Assembly: GCF_958450345.1 (NCBI RefSeq)
Contig: NC_088780.1
Coordinates: forward strand, 163,538,726-163,602,725
From: Calliphora vicina
Lineage: Eukaryota > Arthropoda > Insecta > Diptera > Calliphoridae
Length of the DNA stretch: 64,000 bases
Reading direction: 5' to 3'
The notes under the pieces were generated by a model that worked only from the letters and a program-made list of their open reading frames with translations, ran no database searches and had not been told where the DNA came from. This document shows positions 1-10,985 of the stretch, piece after piece. Made by a program: the position numbers and the translations under genes. The first letter of the stretch is position 1; each line of letters begins with the position of its first letter.

Positions 1-611
1 CTTGCAAGCAGCCGTTACCGACCGTTAACGCCCTAACCCGCAAGAGTGCCTCAAGACATGCATTACAAAACACCAATTTTCTCAAAAAGTAATTATATTT
101 TTTTTTTTAAATTAAACTGTGAATTTAATTACAGATTTGTTAACATTTCCCTCGAAGGTCGAAATGCATTCTGACTTTTAGTTTTTGTTCTGTCAGCTGT
201 TTTGTGAGTGATGTCATAATTTTGTCTGTAATTATTTTTTTTTGTAAATCAAAGTTTTACTAACTTTAAGTCGCCCAATCTATTCGAAATATTTTTTATT
301 AGATATTTTTCATTAGTTTTTCAATAAAATCGTATCGTATAATTATTGTTTTTTACACCTAAACCGGCAACAATGCCCTGAGTCACTCTTCACCTTTTTG
401 CACCTGGTTCCTAAACTTAATTTGCAAATTAATTTCTGATGGCTGTTCTGGGTTTATTGGGTCATAATTACCCTAAAAATAATTATTCGACAACTTTTGT
501 ATAGCTTTTTAGAGGATTAAATTCAAATCGTTAATGTAACAATACAATGGGAACTCTGCACCATCAGTTTCAATGGTAAAAAAGTGATTTACTGAATTGT
601 TTCCGTACAAG
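1..611. other. AT-rich sequence without recognisable gene
   Basis: No open frame of useful length and no family match in either strand. The first 60 bases are less AT-rich than the rest. Positions 1-60 and 350-410 share short pieces (aaccggcaac-like words, gtgcctcaag / atgccctgag) that could be remnants of one repeat. I assign no function. Confidence 0.4.
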
Positions 612-974
612 CACCAGATTCCGAACTTTCTGGTCTCTAGACCCGCAACTATTGAAAAAATCACGATATGGTGTTGACCGATTGAAGGTTGAAAATGCGA
701 GAGATTGTGGATCTCACATGACTCAATGGTTTCAATTTTGAATGATCAATTGGGTATGATAAAGCTTTCCGCAAGATAACTGTCGCGTTTGTTCACAATT
801 GGTTGCACAAAAGGCTACACACATGTGCAGTTTCCATGGCAAACATTTTTGAATTAGGCTACGAAATTCTCACTCCATCCGGATTTAGCCCCGCGTAACT
901 ATTTCCTGTTTCCAAACCTTAAGAAATGTCTCGGCTGAAATAGATTTGACTCCAGCGATGAAATCATCACACAA
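612..974 (+). pseudogene. Decayed mariner-family transposase
   Basis: Relic of a Tc1/mariner DNA transposon transposase. Read in + frames with stops and shifts, it gives in order: the start of the linker after the first helix-turn-helix (RPATIEKIT near 640-660), the second HTH region (ISHDSMVSILNDQLG then KLSAR, about 715-780), then, after an internal loss that removes the first catalytic aspartate region, the C-terminal catalytic part (FELGYEIL near 850, then NYFLFPNLKKCLG near 900 and RFDSSDEII near 945). In mariner transposases this last stretch follows the SPDLAPSD motif; here that motif is damaged. Not functional: internal deletion, a stop after KKCLG, several shifts. The 3' end is cut off at the solo LTR that begins at 981. 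Family level is firm, subfamily unknown. Confidence 0.82.
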
Positions 975-980
975 TTATAC

Positions 981-1408
981 TGTTACGTTTTAACCTTTTC
1001 AAAACGTTTGGTTTATTTCCTTTAAATAAACTCAATGTTCTTTTTCTATCCACGTTTCCCAGTTCGCAGAAATACCAACACACTTTACAATGTACACGAA
1101 TTTACTTGAAAAACACAGCACACTCAGTTGATGTTTATTCGTAAAGCGTCTCTGATCAACTGACTCACGACTGCAACCTCTGCCACTATTTATAACGCTG
1201 CCATCTGCACTCTAGATTGTTCTTTAACTGTCAGAATTCGAATATAGCGTTGCCAACTTACGATCAAATCAACTGAAAGCCTTTACCCAATAATGCCCAC
1301 AGACATGTTACAGCCTGTCATCACAGCACTGTTATTTGAAAGCATTATGCTACTTTTAAATCAGCCCTTAAAATCGTTATATTTGAATTCAAGTACAATT
1401 TCGTAACA
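981..1408 (-). mobile_element. Solo LTR, family L1 (copy A, minus orientation)
   Basis: Starts TGTTACG and ends CGTAACA, the TG...CA termini of an LTR with a 7-bp terminal inverted repeat. Reverse-complement homologous to the copies at 10252, 12906, 24600 and 30759. It is shorter (428 bp) because about 100 bp near the polyadenylation end is missing (AAATAAA runs straight into ctcaatgttc). Flanks atac / ataa suggest a decayed 4-bp target duplication. It sits at the 3' edge of the mariner pseudogene. No internal retrotransposon sequence is present, so it arose by LTR-LTR recombination. Confidence 0.85.
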
Positions 1409-2534
1409 ATAACTATTTTGATGACCTTATTTTTTGGAAGGGATAAAATGTTCATTCAAAAAGTTACGGACTTTTTGACCCGCCCCCGAATTTTGCGATT
1501 TTGATCTTGAAGATGAAGTTTTTTTGATTTTATATGTTCACAATTTTAGTTCTTTATGACAAGGGCTACAAACTTTGCCTCAGAGAGTAAATCAAAATTC
1601 CGAACTGTTTGCAAGATATGAACCTGAGAAAATGCAAAATGATACCGAGGCCTCAAATCTTTGGGGGCCCATAAAAAAAGAGTGCATGACTTTGGGCAAA
1701 CTGGGAGACACGGGTCTTATTTTCTGGTATTTTATCATGTACTGGTGTCCGTATATGGTTATATTTCCATGACTTAAAAAATCACACACAGTGCTATTAC
1801 TTATTTTGTACTTTTAACACAATTTTCTTTTAATTATAAAACCAAAGGATGGTTTTATTAATAAAGTGTATTGAACTGTTTAAAAAACATACCAACATTT
1901 AGTATTTATTTATGACTGTCTGTCTGTCTACATGTGTTTAGATTTACTTAATACAAACGCCTTTCACATTAAATTTGTTTTATCTTTTTGAAATGTAACA
2001 TCCATTAAAAACAATTGCGTCTTTCATTTCTATACTTATATTAATATAATTCTGGCACTTAGCTCCTGTTTTCATAGCACTTCATTCCATATAGATTTAT
2101 TGATGAATAAGAATTTGGATTTTGACATATATTTTAAGGTACAAATAACCATTAAGTGCTACAACTAAGAAGAGTGATTAATTACAAATTCATACTCCTA
2201 CGCTTAAAGAAAAAAAAGAAATATAATTTACCAAGATTATATTTAAAGTTAGACAAAGTGGCGCTTAATTGAAATTTAAGAATTAAGTTTTTTTTAATAA
2301 TTATTGTTATGGGCTAAAACTAAATAAAATTATGGAATGTCAACCATTTAAGTTGTTTATATATTCCGTAGTTAGCTGTCAAAGTTAAGCTTAATTTTGC
2401 CGTTTTCATATAAAGTGCTAAAACTTAAATTTCAATACAAAAAAAGTGTTTATTTTAAAATCTTTTATTTAACTTCATATGTAAGTTGAGGTCAACTAAA
2501 TTTTGAACCAGTTCTCTTAACCCGAATAGGCTGA
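1409..2534. other. AT-rich intergenic sequence, no gene recognised
   Basis: Contains a moderately GC-richer patch at 1440-1790 with an open frame of 65 codons on each strand. Neither matches a family I know and they overlap each other, so both look like chance. The rest is A/T-rich with no motif I can name. Confidence 0.4.
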
Positions 2535-3625
2535 AATTTACCATTCATGATTAGACTTGATGACAATGCAATATTATATTAAACAATTTGAAACGGAATT
2601 CGAAAATTCGAAGTCATATTCGAAAAATTTTAAAAACTGCAATATTATGTTCCAAATCTCAAAATCTCTAAAACATGAGTATTCTTAAAAAAATACCTTC
2701 AGTTTTATTTGAGATCAATTTCTTACATTTTCCAATTTCGAACATAAACATTTTTGAAAAAAAAATAAAATTTGCCATTCATATTTAGACCTGATGACAA
2801 TGTAATATTATATTAAACAATTCGAAACAAAATTCGAAGTCATAATCGAAAAATGTTTAAAACTCCAAAATTCGAATTTAAGTTCGAAAATTTTTTAAAG
2901 CTGTCAAAATAATCTCTAAAGCATGAGTATTCATAAAAAAATAATTTCAGTTTTATTTGAGATCAATTTCGAACATAAAAATTTTTGAAAAACAAATTAA
3001 ATTTAAGTTCGAAAATTTTTTAAAGCTGTGAAAAGAATTTCTAAAACATGAGTATTCTTAAAAAAAATAACTTCAGTTTTATTTCAGATCAATTTCTTAC
3101 ATTTTCCAATTTCGAACATAAAAATTTTAGGAAAAAAAAAATAAAATTTACATTCATATTCATATATAGACCTGATGACAATGTAATATTATATTAAACA
3201 ATTCGAAACAAAATTCGAAGTCATAATCGAAAAATGTTTAAAACTCCAAAATTCGAATTTAAGTTCGAACATTTTTTAAAGCTGTGAAAATAATCTCTAA
3301 AACATGAGTATTCTTAAAAAAATAATTTCAGTTTTATTTGAGATCAATTTCTTACATTTTCCAATTTCGAACATAAACATTTTTGAAAAAAAAAATAAAA
3401 TTTGCCGTTCATATTTAGACCTGATGACAATGTAATATTATATTAAACAATTCGAAACAAAATTCGAAGTCATAATCGAAAAATGTTTAAAACTCCAAAA
3501 TTCGAATTTAAGTTCGAAAATTGTTTAATGCTGTGAAAATAATCTCTAACACATTCTAAACAATTTCAGTTTTATTTGAGATCAATTTCTTACATTTTCC
3601 AATTTCGAACATAAAAAATTTTGAA
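2535..3625. repeat. Tandem repeat, about 250-bp unit, four-plus copies
   Basis: Marker word gatgacaatg recurs at 2559, 2793, 3174 and 3423 (steps 234, 381, 249). Each unit carries TTCGAA-rich segments (aattcgaaac, gaagtcataatcg, aatttaagttcg), then ctctaaaacatgagtattc, then ttttatttgagatcaattt. The 381-bp step contains an extra partial copy (2890-3110) of the second half of the unit, so the array has also grown by an internal duplication. No ORF. Unit divergence by eye is low, indicating recent or homogenised amplification. Confidence 0.85.
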
Positions 3626-4518
3626 AAAAAAAACCAAAATGTTTATGAGTTTTAAAGCATTTTCATATAGTATCAGCATTTCTAAACGGCTGGCCCGATC
3701 GATTTCAAATTAGGGTACCTTCTACATGTAAAATTTTTAAACACGTGCAATTTTCTTCTTTCCCATCCGATTTCAAAGATTTTTATATTTTTGGAAAGCG
3801 CTTTGAATAGCACACGCTATTTATCTCTTATAATTTCTGAGTTATAGGCATTTCAAAATAGAAGTTTTAAAATTTGGCCATAGCTTAATACGCTTTTTAA
3901 AAAATATAGGTCGCACTTTTGGGCCGAATGGACTTGAATTTTTAGTTAGTTCGACAACTAAATTACAAAGAACATACAAAAGATTTCAGAGCAATATCAA
4001 TTATGGATCCAAAAATAAACAATTTTCCATTTAAATATTCAAAAATAGGTAATTTTTTTTATTAAAAATTAACTTTCTGTAAGAACTTATGACAATTTTA
4101 CGGAGAACATTTTGGTATAAAAAACATGTCCTATTTTTCGAATATGTCGCCCCTAAGACCTTCGGAATGTGACAAATTTTTCAACTTTGGGCCACATGTT
4201 CTAAAATCCCAAAGTTGGGATCAAAAAACAGAAATTAGCTTTAGAAACCTTGATGTGTTCCCTATTTATCCCCAAATTATTTTCTCAGCCCCAAAGGAAA
4301 TGTGGATCCCTTGGACAAAATTATAAAAAAATACCATTTATAGGAATTGTGGAACTTTTGACTAGTTTTTTTTTACACTTTGTTATTTAGAATGACAATT
4401 TTAAAAAACGTTAAAAATTACATTGAGTTTTGTTAATAAATAAAGATTTTATTACATATTTATTGAGATTCTAAAACTTGTATCATAATTTGAATAGGAA
4501 TGCAAATATTAGTATTCA
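3626..4518. other. Unassigned AT-rich sequence
   Basis: A 66-codon open frame (4126-4326, +) shows no domain I recognise. The words aaacggctggcccgatcgatttcaaa (split here as aaacggctggcc and cgatcgatttcaaa) near 3685 resemble, in reverse complement, cgatcggagcagccgttta at about 6150, so both are probably parts of one diverged transposon. No gene called. Confidence 0.4.
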
Positions 4519-5315
4519 ACTTATGACGTGAAACTTTGCCGAATCTTAAATACTCTCCACCTGCATACATATTTTTTAGGTTGATATATATGGGAGCTAT
4601 AACCAATTATAGGTCGATCATCATATAATTATATATAGCGATTTTGGTATTTATGGGGATTATTTATGACGAATTTCAACTTAATAGCGATATTTATAAG
4701 ATATTTGTGCTAATTTAAGTGATTTTCGGAAGTGAACTTTATATGGGGGCTATGGTCAAATATAGGCCGATCCACAAAAAATTTAGTGTTATGATTTCTT
4801 TTAGCACGAAACTTATTGTTGCTGAATTTTGTATGGATACTGCAATTCTGAAGGCATTTATATACCATACAACCATATTTCGGGAATAAATTTGTATGGG
4901 GGCTATGAGAAATCATGAACCGATTCTTATAATTTTCACTACAGTTAGTCCTTTTATTATAAAAATAACGTATGTAAATTTTTATGGTATTATCTGCAAT
5001 ATATTTACACAAATAACCAAAAATATGTGAAAATTGTAAATTTTTTTTTAGGTTGTCTCACATTTTGGTTCTACTAAACCGATTTTGCTGATTTTCAATA
5101 CCAAACTGCTTAGGACAACAATATTTTTTGAAAGTTTACCAATTTTGTTTGCGTATTTTGGACGTGAGCGTGTTTTACACAGACGGAAAGACAGGCGGAC
5201 ATGGCTCAATTTCATAAAGATCAAGAATTTCATAAGGATCAAGAAAATATATACTTTGTTGGGTCTCAGATGAATATTTCTCAATGTTACACACGGAATG
5301 ACAAACTTATACATA

Positions 5316-5890
5316 CAGTGGGGAGCTCAAATGAGTACATGTTTCTATTTTGTGCACTTCTTATGGAATAAAAATAAAACTAATAAAGCAAATCCAAAAA
5401 TTTTTTCTGTCATTTATTTTATGTCTAATATGTAACAAAATGAATTAAAATTAAAAAAAAAATACATCCAGTTCTAAATAAAAAAACAGACAAAACTAAA
5501 ATAACTCGCATGTACTCAATTTTGCACCCCACAATAACTTTAGGGAAGAATTGCATTTTTTAAAAAAATTTTCAAAATCCTTTATTACGTAAATAAAATT
5601 TTACACGCATTGGCATATTTTCTATAAATTTTTCATTAACTTTTTTTGGAATACTCTCTCTCCGTGCTCAATCTGCTGTTAAAGCTCGTACAAATTGGTA
5701 GGAGTTAATCGGTATTGTTTCAACCGCCAATTCACGATTCACTAAAAATTCTCAATAGGATTGAACTCAAGACATTGAGCTGATAACTGCATTAATAAGA
5801 AATTTTTCTAGGAACACCATTCTTAGTTTTATTTTTATTCCATAAGAAGTGCACAAAATAGAAACATGTACTCATTTGAGCTCCCCACTG
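5316..5890 (-). mobile_element. Tc1-like DNA transposon remnant nested in the dispersed repeat
   Basis: Perfect long terminal inverted repeats beginning CAGTGGGGAGCTCAAATGAG at 5316 and mirrored at 5890. The homology continues inward for over 60 bp to the AATAAAAATAAAACTAA region. Flanked by TA on both sides (5314-5315 and 5891-5892), the target duplication expected for Tc1/mariner. The 575-bp body retains the 3' end of the transposase on the minus strand (see 5605-5815). The rest of the gene is deleted, so it is a non-autonomous derivative. The surrounding repeat reads continuously across the insertion. Confidence 0.88.
5605..5815 (-). pseudogene. Tc1-type transposase C-terminal fragment
   Basis: Minus-strand translation gives NAVISAQCLEFNPIENF followed by RELAVETIP...LTAD and ENMPMR. 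In Tc1-like (DD34E) transposases the equivalent block is W-x-AQSPDLNPIENLW, the catalytic glutamate being the E of NPIEN, then a short tail ending in S/NMPRR. The glutamate block is present at about 5744-5763, but the SPDL part is altered, a frameshift precedes the tail and the whole N-terminal two thirds (DNA-binding domain and both aspartates) is gone. Lies between the TIRs of the element at 5316-5890. Non-functional. Confidence 0.8.
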
Positions 5891-5930
5891 TATATACCCT
5901 CATTCACCACTTGTGGTGGTGGAGGTTATA

Positions 5931-6454
5931 ATGAAGAGAGGGTGTAAAATTTACCACCACCTCATAAGTTAAAGGTTAGATACAATTTGATCCACATTTA
6001 TTCCGAACTATTTTTTTAAAACTCCGTCCTTCAAAAATATTACACTTTTTCATACCAAAAAATTTGTATAAATTTTCTTAATATTTTATTCAACAACAAG
6101 TCATTGGTTTTAACTTAGTAGGCTACGCCTACGTGAAATTTTATCCCGATCGGAGCAGCCGTTTAGAAATGCCAGATTTATTTCCAAAAAAATTTGATTC
6201 TGCCCCACTGTGCGATTGTAAATGTATAATTATTTTGTAGCCATCTTCATCAAGCCGAATATAAATTTAAACATTAAAATTATATTTAATTAATTAAATG
6301 TTAATTATGTTGATTTATTTGTGTGTGAAACCCAGTTGCTAACGCTTTTTAAAATAACTAGACTGTGTTGTAGTCAGTAAGGTAGAAGAGTAGTTTTGTA
6401 GTAGTAGTTTTGTCGTCAAGTTTCCATTATGAAAAGCCATTTTCTGAAGGCGAC
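5931..6454. other. Repeat-derived AT-rich sequence
   Basis: Ends of older elements are visible: ttctgccccactgtg at 6194-6208 looks like a terminal inverted repeat (GCCCCACTGTG), and cgatcggagcagccgttta at about 6150 matches sequence near 3690 in reverse. The partner end was not found. A tag/tagt-rich patch is at 6360-6420. No gene. Confidence 0.4.
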
Positions 6455-6725
6455 CTTATATGGGGACTATAGACAAATGATGCTCGATTTTTGCTATATT
6501 TTACAGTATAATTTCATAACAGAATTTTATTAGGTTGCCTCATAATCAACATATTTATGACTGCTCAAACAGTATACCGGGGGGACATTTGTAAACAGAA
6601 AGACAGGACGTAGCGAGATCGTCTTAGAATCTTACGAGGACGCAGAATACATATATGTTTGTGGCTACGCGATGAATATTTTGCTGTGTTATAAACGGAA
6701 TGGTCGTTATAAAAAATGTAGCGTT
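6455..6725 (+). repeat. Diverged fragment of the TATACCC-family repeat
   Basis: Shares tatatggggactatagacaaatg, here split as tatatggggactat and agacaaatg (6458-6482), then ggacatttgtaaacagaaagacagg (two pieces, 6582-6608), the agatcgtcttagaat block and gcgatgaatattttg...ttataaacggaatgg (6668-6703) with the better preserved copies at 4519 and 7952. Internal fragment only, no ends. Confidence 0.6.
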
Positions 6726-7433
6726 CGAGACTTTGGAAATTCCTTTTGCAGAATATGAGGGATTCGTCCTAACATTCAGCAAAATCTTATAGTAATATTA
6801 TACAAAATTGGTATCTAGTAATAAAAACTTTTTAATCAATGAATCTGTTTTAAATTCATTAAAATTTTTTTCTTTTTTTTGCAAAAATCTTGTAAAAATA
6901 TGCTCTTTATCACACTTAATGCCAACTCAATATTTGCTCCTCTAAGTGCATACCCTTCCACACCAGTGTACTCAAACATTAAAATTAAAAAGGTTTTTTT
7001 TTAATTTTTTTTGAAAAGGAGTTCAAAAAAATTGTGCAAATTCCCAGTTATTTCCTGTCACTTAAATATGTCGTTTGTTTGTTTTTGTTTTTTACATTTT
7101 TCCTTTACAACTATTTATTCGTTTTACATTTTTTTAATGAAATGTCAGCATAATTTTCAAATAATATATGGTGATGGTAATGTATGTATGTACTCTGGCT
7201 GGCTGGCTGAATGTCTGTCTGTCCGTTGACAAGGGAATCGTTAGGACCTTGGTAGCATATTATAGCTAAGGTCAATGCATACATACATATGTATAGTACA
7301 TAAAACTACTACAACTATAAAAAACACATGTGCAGAATTTAAACTGAAAAACAACAAAAATATCACAAACACTATTATATGTATTTAGTGTAGTGTATAT
7401 GTTGCACTGTAAATTCATATATACAGAATAAAA
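6726..7433. other. Non-coding sequence with short simple repeats
   Basis: Includes ggctggctggctg and gtctgtctgtccg (7195-7222) and tacatacatatgtat-type words near 7280. The 72-codon frame at 7011 is low complexity F/S/Y-rich and not convincing. No gene. Confidence 0.4.
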
Positions 7434-7466
7434 AAAAACTCTCAATAAATGGCATTGAGAGTTTTT
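7434..7466. other. Perfect 13-bp stem hairpin
   Basis: AAAAACTCTCAAT, loop aaatggc, ATTGAGAGTTTTT: a perfect 13-bp stem with a 7-base loop inside otherwise unrelated sequence. It is too short for a miRNA precursor. It may be a remnant of a foldback element. Confidence 0.6.
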
Positions 7467-7919
7467 ATTTTTGGTAGTTCGTTCGTTGGTTTTTTTTTTT
7501 GGTTTTTCTGTATCATAACAACTTAATTCAAAGGATTTTTCAAGTTTGTAACCTTTGACCCATCATTCATCCATTAACACTACATATCCATACATATGTG
7601 TGTACATTGGATGTACCTAAAATTGCACAAAAACTTTATTAAGCTGAAAGAAAGAAAAAAAAACTATAAAAACAAATTTTAATGATATTATTTGTCAAAT
7701 TATCATTTTTCAAGATGCTTTGTTATTCCAATTTTTTCTATCCAAGACATGTTTGTTTAAACAAATTCTGTCAGAAGTCAAGCAAGCACAACTAAAAAAG
7801 GATCATCATTCAAATGGCATTAAAAAAAAAGTATAAAAAAAACCTTTTTTCATTTTTCACTCTCCTCTACTCAATAGGATGGTTCTTATTTTATTAAAAA
7901 TCTTTGTTTTTATTTTTTA
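7467..7919. other. AT-rich sequence, nothing recognised
   Basis: Poly-T/poly-A runs and no repeat match that I can see elsewhere in the window. Confidence 0.35.
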
Positions 7920-7951
7920 AAAGGTAGTACAAATACATACTACTATTTAAA

Positions 7952-9084
7952 ACAAGTAAGAAAGAATGTCGGTCAAGCCCGACCATATAATACCCTACAC
8001 TAAGTAAAAGAGCAAAAACATTTTTCTTTTAAAATTTCAATAATTTATTTTTTTAATGATTTTCAGAAGTGGGCCTTATGTGGGAGCTATGACCAATTAT
8101 GTACCGATCACTATGAAATTAAGTCGTGTGATTTATGTCTATATGAAAGTTAATTATGTTTAATTTTATGTGTATACCAACATTTTTAAGAGATTTATGT
8201 ACGTTAAAGTGATTTTCGGAAGCGGGTCTATATGGGAGCTATGACTAATTATGGACCGATCGTAACAAAATTTTGGTGACATAAATTTGGTATATATAAA
8301 ACTTATTTGGGGCGAAATTTGTGGAGATACATATATAAACAAGTAAGAAAGTATGGTCGGTCAAGCCCGACCATATAATACCCTACACTAAGGAAAAGAG
8401 CAAAAACATTTTTCTTTTAAAATTTCAATAATTTATATTCGTGAGTGATTTTCGGAAGTGGGCTTTATATGGGTGCTATGACCAATTATGGACCGATCAC
8501 CATGAAATTAGGTCGTTTGATTTATGTCTATATGATAGTTGAGTATGTTGAATTTTGTGAGTATACCAACATTTTTAAGCGATTTATGCACGTTAAAGTA
8601 ATTTTCGGAAGCGGGTCTATATGGGAGCTATGACTAATTATGGACCGATCGTAACAAAATTTGCTGTCATGAATTTTGTATATATAAAACTTATTTGGAA
8701 CGCAATTTGTGGATATACATTTATAAATTAAACATTTATGACCGATAAAGTCCAATTTCGGAAGGACATTTGTATGGGGGCTAGGTTAAATAATGCACCG
8801 ATTTCAGCCAGTTTCAATAGGCTTGGTCCTTGGGCCGAAAAAATAATATGTACCATATTTGATCGAAATATCTTCAAAATTGCGACCTGTACTCTGCGCA
8901 CAAGGTTTACATGGACAGCCAGCCAACCAGACGGACGGACGGACGGACATCGTTTAATCGACTCAGAAAGTGATTCTAAGTCGACCGGTATACTTTAAGG
9001 TGGGTGTTAGACTAATATTTTTGGGCGTTACAAACATCTGCACAAACGCATTATACCCTCCACACTATGGTGGTGTAGGGTATA
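7952..9084 (+). repeat. TATACCC-family repeat with a tandem duplicated 5' part
   Basis: Begins acaagtaagaaag followed by a hairpin (GGTCGGTCAAGCCCGACC-type, 7970-7986) and accctacact. The same 5' end starts again at 8339, so about 387 bp of the 5' part is tandemly duplicated. Recurrent internal words are gggagctatgac (8084, 8236, 8471, 8621) and ggaccgatc. The 3' end is a hairpin TATACCCTCCACACTATGGT...GGGTATA (9052-9084). The flanks are both TAGTA-array sequence, showing insertion into that array. The layout (5' stem-loop, 3' terminal hairpin, no TIR, no coding) is like Helitron-derived non-autonomous elements, which is an inference. Confidence 0.78.
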
Positions 9085-10251
9085 AAAAGTAGTACAAATA
9101 ATAGTAGTAAAAGGTAGTAGAAATACTACAACATATTTTAAAAAAAATAATAGTAGAAATACTACTTTTTTTAAAAGGTAGTATTCCTAATACTTTTTTA
9201 AAATAGTAGTAAAAATACTACCTTTTTCAAACAGTATTAGAAATGCCATTTTTTTTAAAAAAAGTATTAGAAATACTTTTTTTCTTAAAAAAGTTCTAAA
9301 AATACTACTAATTTTGGAAAAAGTAGTACAAAAGCTACCATTTTCAAAAAAAAGAGTAGTAGAAATACTTTTTTAAAAAAAGTAGTAGAAATATTACTAT
9401 TTTAAAAAAGTAATAAAAATACTAGTACTATTTCTACTATTTTTTTAAAAGGTAGTATTTCTACTACTTTTTAAAAATTGTAGTAAAAATACAATTTTTT
9501 TTCAAAAAGTATTAGAAATGCTATTTTTTAAAAAAGTATTATTTTTTAAAAAAAAGTAGAAGAAATAGTACTTTTTTTTAAAAAAAAAAGTAGTAGAAAT
9601 ACTACTATATTTGATATACTACTTTTTTCGAATAAAAGTAGTAGAAATACTACCAATTTAAAAAGTTGTAAAAATAATACTATTTTAAAAAAAGTAGTAG
9701 AAATACTACTTTTTTAAAATAGTAGAAATACTACTTTTTTAAAATAGTAGAAGTACTACTTTTTTAAAATAGTAGTATTTCTACTACATTTTTATAAAAA
9801 AAGTATCTTTACTACGGTTTTTTAAAATAGTATTATTATGACTACTTCTTAAATTGGTAGTATTTCTACTACTTTTTATTAATGCCATTTTTTAAGATAG
9901 TAGTAAAAGTACTATATTCTTTTAAAAAGTATTAGAAATACTACTAAAAGTAGTATTTTTAAATAGTGCTATTTCTACTACTATTTGAAAATGTAGTATT
10001 TCTACTACTATTTTGAAAAAGTAGTAGAAATACTACTTTTTTAAAAAAAAAAAGTATTTTTACTATTTTTTAAAAAAAGTAGTATTTTTACTAGTATGTA
10101 TTTTAAAAAAGTAGTAGAAATACTACTATTTAAAAATACTACATTTTTTAATAAAAGTAGTATTTCTACTATTTCTTTTAAATAGTATTATTTCTACTAC
10201 TTTTTAAAAAGGTAGTATTTCTACTACTCTTTAAAAAGGTAGTAATAATAC

Positions 10252-10849
10252 TGTTACGAAATTGTACTTGAATCCAAATATAACGATTTTAAGGGCTGAT
10301 TTAAAAGTAGCATAATGCTTTCAAATAACAGTGCTGTAATAGCAAACTGTAACATATCTGTGGGCATTATTAAATAAAAGCTTTCAGTTGACCATTGATC
10401 GTAAGTTGGCAACGCTGTTTGAATTCGAATATTCAGTTAAAGAACATTGTAGAAAGTACACCACAGATGGCGTATGATCTAGAATATTCGAACTTTGACA
10501 GTTAAAGAGCAATCTAGAGTGCAGATGGCAGTGTTATAAATAGTGGCAGAGGTTGCAGTCGTTAGTGAGTTTATCAGAGACGCTTTTTGAATAAACATCA
10601 ACTGAGTGCCTTAAAGTGTGTTGTGTTTTTCAAGTAAATTCGTGTACATTATAAATTGTGTCTGTATTTCTGAGAATTTATAAACGTGTATAAAAAAACA
10701 TTGAGTGACTATTTAATTCTGTTGTTGTACATTTTAAATAAAGAGTTGTTACAATTTTTAAACTACTAAACGGCTTTTATTTGCAATCAAAAGTATCCGG
10801 TTTATTTAAAGGAAATAAACCAGCGTTTTGAAAAGGTTAAAACGTAACA
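10252..10849 (+). mobile_element. Solo LTR, family L1 (copy B, best preserved)
   Basis: 598 bp, TGTTACG...CGTAACA, flanked by a perfect 4-bp duplication atac (10248-10251 and 10850-10853). It holds an LTR promoter: TATAAATAG near 10534 and gcagtcgttagtgag about 25-30 bp later at the usual initiator distance. A polyadenylation signal AATAAA lies near the 3' third (10736 region). 4-bp duplications with TG/CA ends fit a Ty3/Gypsy-type retrotransposon. No internal region remains. Inserted in the TAGTA array. Confidence 0.92.
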
Positions 10850-10985
10850 ATACTATTTTTTAAGATAGTAGTAAAAATACTAAGTTTTTTAAAAAACTAT
10901 TAAAAATACTACTTTTTTTGAAAAAGTATCAGAAATATGTAGAAATACAAACTACTATTATTAAAAAAAAGTTGTATTTTTAAAT

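Larger units (their letters stand above)
4519..5930 (+). repeat. Dispersed hairpin-ended repeat (TATACCC family), copy 1
   Basis: Carries the family hallmarks: gccgaatctt near 4540, the recurrent words atatgggagctat (4588) and tatgggggctat (4742, 4897), a cagacgg...ggacatgg segment (5180-5205), acacggaatgacaaactta (5291), and a 3' terminal hairpin tataccctc...ggtggaggttata (5893-5930). It is split by a Tc1-like insertion at 5316-5890. No coding capacity. Hairpins near both ends and lack of TIRs recall non-autonomous Helitron-like (DINE/HINE) elements, but I could not place the insertion dinucleotide, so class is open. Confidence 0.7.
7920..10985. repeat. TAGTA/TACTA mini-hairpin array (interrupted)
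   Basis: About 1.3 kb of imperfect repeats of TAGTAGAAATACTACT separated by runs of A or T (aaaaaa / ttttttaaaa). Both orientations alternate, so each unit can fold (TAGTA-GAAA-TACTA). The array begins at about 7920, is interrupted by the dispersed repeat 7952-9084, continues 9085-10251, is interrupted by the solo LTR 10252-10849 and finishes at about 10985. Unit length is irregular (about 25-45 bp), so this is not a CRISPR or a simple microsatellite. Confidence 0.8.

Noticed and set aside
981..1408. TGTTACG...CGTAACA units as TIR MITEs
   Set aside because: Only the 7-bp termini are inverted, the bodies have TATA and polyadenylation signals, and duplications are 4 bp: these are solo LTRs.
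4710..5012. 100-codon minus-strand open frame
   Set aside because: Lies wholly inside the dispersed TATACCC-family repeat; parallel copies of the repeat do not keep the frame.
7434..7466. Hairpin as a miRNA precursor
   Set aside because: A 13-bp stem is far below the about 25-30 bp needed for Drosha/Dicer processing.
9085..10251. Possible CRISPR-like array of short palindromic repeats
   Set aside because: Repeats alternate in orientation, unit length is irregular and there are no unique equal-length spacers. The DNA is eukaryotic.
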